Shown one piece after another: positions 28,832 to 37,500 of a DNA stretch of 37,500 nt; position 1 is the stretch's first letter; every line of letters begins with the position of its first letter. This DNA comes from Tubiluchus corallicola. Taxonomy: Eukaryota; Priapulida; Priapulimorpha; Priapulimorphida; Tubiluchidae. The DNA lies in contig JAQGDQ010000212.1 of assembly GCA_030141605.1 (NCBI GenBank), positions 102,313 to 139,812 on the forward strand, given 5' to 3'. Made by a program: the position numbers and the translations under genes. A model generated the notes under the pieces. The model was not told the origin of the DNA, did no database searches, and saw only the letters and a program-made list of their open reading frames with translations.

Positions 28832-30354
28832 ATCAATGAATAAGAAAATATTTTTCGTAACGTCGATTATTGCAATGTAGTTTCTGAAAGTTGATGGAAA
28901 CTGTTTATAATTTACGTTCACTGAACTTACTAAAATACTAAAATGGTGGTTCTTGGTGGTTCTTGCACGATGACTTTGTAAAGCTTTAAGTCGCGTCTTA
29001 CAGTTTTTGTAATAGTGTAGCAGTCCTGTATGGTCTCTGGACACAAATTCTTCTAATACTGAAGCCGTGAAGCATCGCATTAAGTACGAGAAAATTAAAG
29101 TCAAACAAGCAGTGAAGTGATAGTATAGAATTATCAGTTAAACAAAAATTAAAACCTATTTAACTTTTTGTTTGCATTATTAAAATCCAGTGTAAAGGTA
29201 TTACCATATCTTATTATTAAGTAGAAGATTTTGAATATTTTTTATGTGTCTACTGACATTTTCTAAGAAAATACAGAAACTAATTGAAATAACTTTTACT
29301 ATTTTTTGGTTGCGCACAATTTTTAAAAAAAGTTGCTATTATGAGTGTTTGAAGTTTAGAACGAAATTTTGTGACGCGAAAGTGATGCAATTTTTATTAT
29401 CTTTCTATATGTTTTAATAGTAATTACTTGTGCACAACTATAATGGTTATTTACTAACAATTATAATATTGTCATAATTTTTAATCAGGTATCTATAAGC
29501 ACTGTTAAAGGTCGATAATAATTATGTATTTAAAGTTAAAACTTAAAATAATGTGTGTTGGTGTCAAGTACTTTAATCTAGCATTCTATAATTATTTGTT
29601 TTCTTTTCGCATTTTTACAAACATGCATTTCCTGAAGGTGTTTAAAACGAAGCCAGCCTTAGTCATGTGATTACGCCACCTATCAATCACACTTCTTACA
29701 CGTAGTTACGTTTTCTGTAGACGCTATGATTGCCGTTTGGTGATACTTGCATTGCTTTGTCTATTTTGTTGCAATTTAACAGTCACTAGTTGTATTTTCA
29801 AGCCAAAGTTGTCACCAGTAAATGTAAGTCACCATCTACTTTAGTAATTAGTTAATAGTTTAAATTGGTTAGAATTGCTTCAAATCTCTAGAATCAGAAA
29901 GCAATAATTTGTGTTTCAGTCTTCTTAAATCTAACTTTTAATTTTGTCTAAATAGTAATAAGCTTTAGCACATTCTTAAGCACTTTTTGTGATCTGTTAT
30001 TTTAATAAATTGCAGGTCTATCGCACAGTTCAATACTGATTTTTGCCGTTTCTTTGCCTGGACTGGGCGCATCGACAATGTGCCTATATTGATGGATTTT
30101 TTTACGATAAGACTATAGAGCCTTGTTATTCCTTTCAACTTTGACGAAAAAGGAAAATTGGCTCTTTTGTTTGATATTCTGCAATATAGTTCTAACGCTT
30201 ATCTTGTGTTTGCCTTTTGCTACTTTCATAATATATAATACATTTAGTTGTGTGATAAAAATGTAAGTTCAATACGCAAAAAGCACACCGTAAAAATATT
30301 GCAAAATTGATTACTACTGTTACCGTTAATAATATCAAATTATTTTACAAATTA
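28832..30354. other. 3' flank of the pentraxin-like gene, nothing recognised
   Basis: AT-rich sequence. The 137-codon minus-strand frame at 28691-29104 overlaps the last exon antisense and shows no domain, so it is rejected as a gene. AATAAA occurs at about 30003, which would give a very long 3'UTR. Confidence 0.35.
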
Positions 30355-31900
30355 TGATAGTTTCTGTCATATCTTTTCTTAAAAGCATTTGTACTGGGGG
30401 CCAACATTATGTACTGATGTAAGCCGTTCCACAGACAAACAGTTTTGTTACTAAAAAAAACTTTCTTAGATTATAATGTGTCCTATTAGTTTCAAAAGTA
30501 AAACAGTGTCCTTGTAAGCCAGGGTGAGTTCTTGATTTGAACATTGTTTCATAATTGACATTATTATAACCTTGAACCAATTCAAAGACCTCAATGAGAT
30601 CGCCTCTTATTCTATGGTAAATAGAATTCTTCTTTTAACTCATTCAGCCTCACATCATAAGGTAAGTCTTTTAACTCAGGAACAAGTTTTGTGGAACGTT
30701 TCTGCACCTTTTCTAATGTACATTTATCTTTCTATAGATAGGGTGGCCAGACTTGTACACAATAATTCCAAATGAGGTCTTACAAAAGTTTCATACAGTG
30801 TTAATAGAGATTCGTTATTAATATAAGTAAAAGTTCTTTTAATCATGCCTAAAATCCTGTTAGCTTTCGCAGCTGCTTCACAGATATACATAAAAAACTT
30901 AGGTTATCTGATCTGTAACAGTTAAACCAGGGTTTGTCTCATGAGTTACATCACTTACTTCATACCCATACCGGCATGTAGTAATTACATTTGGGATTAT
31001 TTTTACCAATATGTTAAACTTTACATTTATCTCTATTAAACTCGGGTAACCATTCTGCTGAGCATTTTATGATGCTATCTAAGCCTGACAATACTGGATG
31101 AGTATAAGTATCGTCTGATGACAATAAGTATCGTCTGTAAAAATTTTGCTTTTGATAAACAGAGAAGCAGGCAAGTCATTAATAAACAGCAAAAATAAAA
31201 CTGGGCCAATCACAGAGCCTTGAGGCACGCCTGAGGTTATGCTAGCTCAGCCAGAACTGTTATTATTAATAACTACACATTGGTTCCTATCTCTCAAGAA
31301 CCATTGATCTATATTTTAATGTTATCTGTAACTCCTTGCTTATCATGTTTATAAACATGCCTACTACGGGGTACAGTATCGAAAGCCTTTTTGAAATCTA
31401 AATAATTATATTACATCAAATGGCATTCCTTCATCATATATATTTGTCCACTCATCAAATGTTGTCAACAGATTGGTCAGGCATGAACTACCTTTTCTAA
31501 ACCCATGTTGTTCATTACATAACATATCATTCTCTTCAAGGTATTATACTAAATTTTGTTTTATCAGTTTCTCCATGACTTTAAGCTAACAGGTCTGTAA
31601 TTTTCTACCTCTGACCTATTGCCCTTTTTAAAGACAGGTGTAACATGTGACATTATCCATAATGTATTAGGTACTTTAGTTTGATCCAAGGATAGACGAA
31701 AAAGTGGGAAGACAGTGGGAAGTACACAAATTCAGCTGCCTTTTTTAGTATTCTAGGACTTATATATATATATGTCATCAGGACCTGCAGCCTTGTTTAC
31801 ATTAATGTTAAGCAATAATTTCTTAGCATCCTTGGAGTAAAGTATATATTATCTATCCTATTATTATATACCTCACTCTGATAATGAAGTGGAACGGGTG
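30355..31900 (-). pseudogene. degenerate reverse transcriptase of a CR1/L2-like LINE
   Basis: Minus-strand pieces in order are KKGNRSEVENYRPVSL, a segment like NEQHGFRKGSSCLTNLL, SGVPQGSVIGPVL, a catalytic-site relic, RILGMIKRTFTYINNESLLT followed by LYETFVRPHLE, and RGDLIEVFELVQGYNN. These are the standard landmarks of non-LTR reverse transcriptases through their C-terminal region. Many stops and frameshifts break the frame. It is a different and older family than the YPRP-tailed copies. Confidence 0.85.
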
Positions 31901-32700
31901 CATTACTGTCAAAAGTCAAAATTTTAATTTAAAAAAAATCATTGAATAAATTACTTCTGTATCATAATTCTGTCATAAATGGTTACAGTGCTATATTTTT
32001 ATAAAATAAAAGTCACAGATGATTTTGATTTTTGTGTTTTCATTATCACTTTTTCTATCTGAAGATAACACACAGCAAAACACGACAGTTCCTTTCATAA
32101 GGTGTTTACTGCAGTCTTTATTTTCTAAGGAGAAAAAACAAAAGAATACATAAAATTTTCAGTAATGCAATTTGAACAAAACTACAGAAATTTGAACAAA
32201 ACAATTACACAGAAAATTGCTTTCTAACTAATAAACTTAGATTTATAAAAGTCACTTACTTAGTTCGGCTAGAGAGCGCACACTGTTTATGGTTGAAGCA
32301 TGACATTAAATTTCTCACATAAAAATTGCATTATCCACATTACAAGTTAGTCTCTGCAATAACCAGTCAAGTCTGCCAGCAATTGCCCACTTGTCCCCTT
32401 TAGTTTTTTGGCTCCCTCATGCGGGAAAAATAAAAACAAATTATATGGGTAATTTGCCCATAACACTGTGCTGTAGAAAGTGTAGCGCCGACAGTTTGTA
32501 GTTTTCTAATTCTTGTGAGCGAAATTTTTCTATAATCGATTCTGTTCGTTTCTAAACAGAAATAATAGTTTTTATGTTTTATTTTTTTTCTGGGCAATGA
32601 AAAAGAATTATCATCTTTCCGGTAATAGACGTATTAGGCGAGGGTAAAATTTGTCACACAGCTGCGATGCAAAAATCATTTATATAGGTAAACCAAGGCG
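31901..32700. other. intergenic AT-rich stretch, nothing recognised
   Basis: No gene, RNA or element end was recognised. The 65-codon minus-strand frame at 32400-32597 lacks any coding sign. Confidence 0.35.
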
Positions 32701-32704
32701 AATT

Positions 32705-33190
32705 ATTATACATATATAATAATTTTTATTTGCCATTAAAATACATTGATAATCACTGATAAAAACTTTACAGAGATGATCAATCAGTGTTAGTTAATAA
32801 AAACTTACACTGCCAAAGGCAAATGCGTCAGTGCAATCTAAACTACTGTGCAGTAATGGAAAGTAACGACGAATAAAATCAAACATATTTACAACTATGC
32901 ACAAAAAATGAAAAAATTATGATTTAATTAATATGGCCGTGGATATATGAATTCTGAATTAGTGTGTATGTTGTCGTACTGGTGTGATGGTATTTCATAT
33001 CTGGTTAATATTAGTGATTTTAATTTTGTTTTAAATGCTGATAGGGACTTGATTTGTTTAACCTGTAATGGTAAAGAATTCCAAAGTAGAATTGCTTGTT
33101 TGATTACAGAGTTCGTTCCATAGTGGGTATTTGTCCTAATTTGTTTTAAATTGCTTGTTTTGGAATTAACGATAGGATTTGGAAAAAAGG
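32705..33190 (-). mobile_element. non-LTR retrotransposon 3' tail
   Basis: On the minus strand the ORF end reads IKQAILLWNSLPLQVKQIKS, then a segment ending FIYPRPY-stop, then a 3'UTR ending GGCAAATAAAAATTATTATA. It is nearly identical to the + strand tail at 5745-6145, so both belong to one subfamily. Confidence 0.8.
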
Positions 33191-34100
33191 TAAATCTGTT
33201 ATATCATGGTGAGATCCAAAGATTTCTGTTACTGTGAATACCAATCAGACCAGGGCATGTTTTCCGTTTTGGTATCCGACTGTTCAACAAAGAAAATGTG
33301 GCACAGTTAAAGAAAAAAGTTTAACACCTGAATGAATTGATAATTATCGTTGTTTATTGCGTGGCGTGTGAGGTAGCCACGATGGGCATGGCAAACTATC
33401 AAGACTTTATTTAATAAACTGCACATTTATTAAACAACATGAGTTCAGAATAAAAAATGCTCTAAAATATTGAAAAATTACAAAAGCTTAGATTAAATAA
33501 TAATTACATCGGATACTCAAATTTCGTTAAACTTTCAAAGCTCCGCGCGGCTCAGTGAATCTTCTAAGATTGGCAGCGGCGCCTTTTTGTCGTATTCGCG
33601 TAGCCGACAAATAGAAGGCAGTACAGTGATAAGCATGATTATGAACTGCAGTGTTAGTTTCTGACGTCATACGATGTAGAGCCCATTTTCGTGACATCAT
33701 GCGTTTAAGCAGTAACACTTACGCAAACGTGCTTGACGCGCAAGGGAGATGCCTACTGTGGTTGTGGTTAGTTTCTGACGTAAGCAATAGCTGCGTTCGG
33801 TTGCCGTTAATTAACTTTCTAAGCTAATTATTCAAATATAAGAAACAATGCGAACTTTTATAGGCAAAAAATGTATATTTTGGACCGCAAATTAAAATGA
33901 GATTGAGTGTAAACAATCGTCGTCCGGTCTTCCTTTAAATACTTGAACCTGCAGAAACCTATGGGAACATGTTGGTTACGCATACAGTTTAATGTTCCGT
34001 AAACATCTTGGGCTGCTGGTTATTTGATAACGCTCAGTGGAGTTTTATTATGCAGCAAGGCTGCACATCCCAAGAAACTTGCAAATAGTAATACAGCTGT
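33191..34100. other. intergenic stretch, nothing recognised
   Basis: A short GC-richer patch at 33535-33610 lies within AT-rich sequence. No ORF with coding character was seen. Confidence 0.3.
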
Positions 34101-34104
34101 AATA

Positions 34105-34135
34105 ATTGACATGATGATAATGTTGTTGCTGTTGA

Positions 34136-34168
<33 letters not shown>

Positions 34169-34295
34169 TGATGACGACGACAACGACTACGACAATGATG
34201 ATGATGGAAACGACAATGGCAGTAACTGCAACAGTGACAGCAACAACAATAATGACAATGACAGTGACAACAACAGCAGCAGTAGCGGCAAACAG
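34105..34295. repeat. (GAC)n and related trinucleotide repeats
   Basis: A pure GAC run at about 34136-34167, then ATG/ACG/ACA trinucleotide variants to about 34295. Thr/Met-rich and Val/Ile-rich open frames on the two strands (34020-34446) come from this repeat and are not genes. Confidence 0.9.
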
Positions 34296-34446
34296 TTTCC
34301 CCATCTTCAAAAAAATTTCAGTTTCTTCCCCACTCCTCGGATTGTTCCCGTATTCTGGCGGGATTATAATTAGGAATAGGGCTGAGTTTGGAGATACGAA
34401 AAGGTATGGTGGTGAAAGTATTATAATCAGCCTTTTCACATACTAA

Positions 34447-36269
34447 TAACAGGTTTTTCGTAATCTTCCTTTAGATACAAAAAACCTTCAGTCTAATAGC
34501 TTAAAAGCTCCCACATTTTAAGAGCAAACAAAAGTAAGTAGAACTTTTACAGGTTCATGGCATCTGATTTCTTCAGTTGTAGATAATAGCCCTTCAGTAA
34601 TAACGCCGTTCTCGGTGATTACAATTCTGAAACTATTTTAGATTTTGGGAAATCTCTTCTTTGAGAAATGTGTGATAATAATGGATGTAATGTATACGCT
34701 CAAACCAAAGTTCCGTTCCCATATCTATGTTAGTTTATTCTGCAAAAATAATGTAACATGCTGGTCATTTTCCCCCAGAAAGTCTGATGAGAAATAACGT
34801 AATGATGGTGTTATCAATAATAATAATCAATATAGCAACCAAGATGGTTCAGTTGCCCTTTAAACCCAAGATTTAGGAATTTAAGTGCTGCGGGTTGGTT
34901 TATAGCATTCGATTTTGTGCGCGATATGAAGCCGTCTGATCAACTTGTGAATGCAGAGAGGTGACCCAGAAAACTCGTCACGAGACAGGTGTACAAGGTA
35001 GAAAACAGTTGAGCTTTGGTATTGGACCTGAAAACATTACATAGGTCAGACTTTTCGTAATGGCAGTTTTGCTGAACTTTCGAACGAAAATGTTTTTCCA
35101 TTTTACTACTTTTGATCGCTGCCCTCATAGTTGATGGGTGAGGATTTTGGACAGTTAATGGACTCCCAAGCACCCGATGTTATGGTGATAGTACTTGTGG
35201 CTGGAGGACTACCGGTTGAGCGATAGACGAGTTGGACACGACAGTTCTCTTGTTTATTTGAGGCCAGCAAGAGGTGTCTAGAGCTTCAGACTATTTCACG
35301 GGATCCCGATCTGTAATTTGATTTATTCTTTGCCTTACTATGCAGGGTGTCATGGGTACAGATGGACTAATGGTTTTCACAATTGATAAATGTTCAATAT
35401 GAGCGTGATCCTACACGAGTTGAAGTCATGTCAGACATTGAAATTGTGTATGAAGTTTAGCAACGAAATGTTTCATGGATGCTGCTAATTTACACGTGAC
35501 GTCACAGCCCTGAATGCTACTTTTAACTCATTAACTTGCTAGCATTTTCCCACGGGTGGCTGGTAGTTAAGATAAGCCCTTGGACGAACATTTGCTACCG
35601 TTAGTTTAGCTTACGTCCAATGGAAATATTACCAAGACATTATAATATGTTAGTTATGAACACTATATATTTTTGGTGATATTGCTGAATTTTGCTTTCA
35701 ATTTTGCCCAATAACGTTTTCTGATATTTTTGCCAATGTTTTGTTTCGATATATTGTGCTTTAATGACATATTTCGTCGGTTTGATTTTCGTGCCTAATG
35801 TTTTGTCATTAAACGTGATTACAGTATACTATAATTATTATTGTTGCATCATTGTCCTGTTGCATTTAATTCGATTAACCGATAAGTGCTAATACAGAAT
35901 CCCACAAGAACCAATACCATCTTGAAGTGGTAGCGCCCCCCCCCCGTAGACTACCCTTGCTGCGAAGCCACTATCTGGAGTTTGTGGGCAGATCCCTCTT
36001 TAGAGTAAAATTTTATGTAAACTTATTGCTCGGCCAAGGAATCTCCAGTGACTACCTTACATCTAGTCAGGCCTGCCCTATCTGCACTAGTCGTAACAAA
36101 TACAAAATTTCTGTAGTCTACAATTACTACATCTACAAATTTACTGAAATAAAAGTGCTAGAAAATAAGTGCTACAGATTACTACGTTACACTAAAAAGC
36201 TAACAATATTGAGTCGAGAAAAAGCCAGAATGTCAGTAAAAGGTAGCAGTATAATCATGTCAAATTTTT
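34447..36269. other. intergenic stretch, nothing recognised
   Basis: AT-rich sequence with a C10 run near 35935. Frames of 77-114 codons here show no domain or splice context that I can support. Confidence 0.3.
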
Positions 36270-36323
36270 AAATATAACAAGACGCGTGTCAAGTTTAAAT
36301 ATAACAAGACGCGTGTCAAGTTC
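36270..36323. repeat. 27-bp sequence duplicated in tandem
   Basis: AAATATAACAAGACGCGTGT plus CAAGTTT occurs twice in immediate succession, starting at 36270 and 36297, with the second unit ending slightly differently. Confidence 0.9.
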
Positions 36324-36689
36324 CACCTATACAATGTCAGAGTAGAAAAAGTAGTCTAGAGGTTGAGCTACAGTCTAATATATTGTGGCTTCTAATGCAT
36401 ATACTACCCTGAGTAATGGACCAAAAAATTTGCACCTGCAACAATGAACAATACCATCTCAACGCCCGTTTCATTGGCATGGAGGACGCAAGAAGAGCAA
36501 ACTGACAATTAATAAATACATTCTGCAGTTTCTATACCTTCATCTAACTATTGAACTGCAGGCGGTACCTCGCCCGCAAGGTCTAAAACTACCCAGGTTA
36601 GTTCGGCACCATCAGATACGGAGGCTAAGCAGACTTGAACTCTTCTGCAATCCATCCACGAAACAACAGATTGATGTGTGAGAAATATT

Positions 36690-36795
36690 ATATATATAAT
36701 AATCTTTATTTGCCAATAAAAACATTGATAATCACTGATAAAAAACTTTACAGAGATAATCAATCAGTGTTAATTAATGAAAACTTACACTGCTG
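36690..36795 (-). mobile_element. short LINE 3' tail, severely 5'-truncated
   Basis: About 105 bp matching the last part of the 3'UTR of the copies at 5745-6145 and 32705-33190, ending GGCAAATAAAGATTATTATATATA. No coding part remains. Confidence 0.75.
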
Positions 36796-37500
36796 AAGAA
36801 ATAACACCTTTATTGGCAAATTACATGGAGCAGATTGAAAAATAATGATGAAATACAGTTCACACCGTGTATTACAGTAACTGGACCAACAAAAGAGCAG
36901 AGACGACCGCTTTTATACAGGCCAGATGCATAACTTGGCTTCAACAGAAACTTACATTTTGCGTGAAAGGGGTGTTCAGTATACTATTTTCTGTATGACC
37001 ATATATGTATGTGACAACATACGCATATTTTACTAGTAATTGTAAATACGTTTTTTGTCCCTGTAATGTACGTTCTTTTATATGGTACTTTTTGTGCAGA
37101 AATAAAGATATAAATAAAAACAATAAATAAAGTTTTACCACATAATGAATTTTATTTGTAGCACTGAATAGACGACAAATTTTATTAATCAGTTAGATCT
37201 TAGCTTACTTGTACTTGATCTTTCAGATCTGAAGATGATGATGATAAGTTTTTATTATTCTCTGTTTGCAGGGAAAATTTTCTGTACAGATTTAAACAGT
37301 TTCACATACACACTAGATAGAGTGAATATTACAACATTACATGTTAAGCATTCTGTAATTAGCTTTTTTCATGATGCGTATAACATTATTTAGACTTCAG
37401 ATATATAATATTAACATTAAACTAATAATCCGCTGGAAATGAAGCAACACTTATTTTGAATTTGCGTTGGCATGGTATTCTGGGCAATTCTGACCATTTT
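36796..37500. other. intergenic stretch, nothing recognised
   Basis: AT-rich, with a short GATGATGATGAT run near 37232. No gene or element was recognised up to the end of the window. Confidence 0.3.

Noticed and set aside
28691-29104. 137-codon minus-strand gene overlapping the last pentraxin exon
   Set aside because: The antisense + frame has clear pentraxin continuity and splice signals. The minus frame shows no domain.
34020-34446. Thr-rich and Val/Ile-rich frames that resemble a membrane protein
   Set aside because: They come from the trinucleotide repeat at 34105-34295, with no matching domain on either side.

Overview
This is a eukaryotic window from an invertebrate animal: split genes with GT..AG introns, AT-rich spacers, and many decayed transposons. 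The 5S rRNA-like sequences, a Meta-domain SINE and the non-LTR retrotransposon families are compatible with a mollusc or another lophotrochozoan. A chitin deacetylase with chitin-binding and LDLa domains is best known from arthropods and other ecdysozoans, so I leave the phylum open. No prokaryotic or viral gene was seen.

Two protein-coding genes can be assembled exon by exon, both on the + strand and both secreted. Gene 1 (2622-11564, six exons, 520 codons plus stop) is a chitin deacetylase-like protein with signal peptide, CBM14 chitin-binding domain, LDLa module and deacetylase domain. It keeps the overall fold, but the metal-binding and catalytic motifs are substituted (TFDD to TWES, HSxSH to FSISH, His of the last motif to Arg), so it looks like a pseudoenzyme. 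Gene 2 (19662-28831, seven exons, 283 codons plus stop) is a pentraxin-like protein with a signal peptide, a very basic linker, the conserved pentraxin Cys pair and an H-x-C-x-T signature remnant.

Layout: 195-960, array of fifteen 52-bp repeats; 1003-1650, LINE tail; 2543-2576, TATA/initiator of gene 1; 2622-11564, gene 1, whose introns hold several tandem arrays, a LINE tail, a Penelope-like fragment, a long CT tract and a pogo-type MITE; 11822-11992, foldback in the 3' flank; 12715-13957, tandem repeat and a hAT-like MITE expanded by GA repeats; 15584-16124, 5S rRNA-derived retroposon; 17005-17480, GA tract; 17818-18097, Meta-SINE with target-site duplications; 18545-19460, LINE 3' half; 19662-28831, gene 2, whose introns carry tRNA-derived SINE relics, a piggyBac-like MITE, a 32-bp minisatellite touching a splice donor, LINE pieces, a second 5S-derived retroposon, a second pogo-type MITE and a complete hAT-like MITE; 30355-31900, degenerate reverse transcriptase; 32705-36795, further LINE tails and simple repeats.

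Nothing shows that the two genes act together. One is expected to bind chitin in cuticle, shell or gut matrix, and the other to be a secreted recognition or adhesion protein. The transposon and repeat content of their introns accounts for most of the window.
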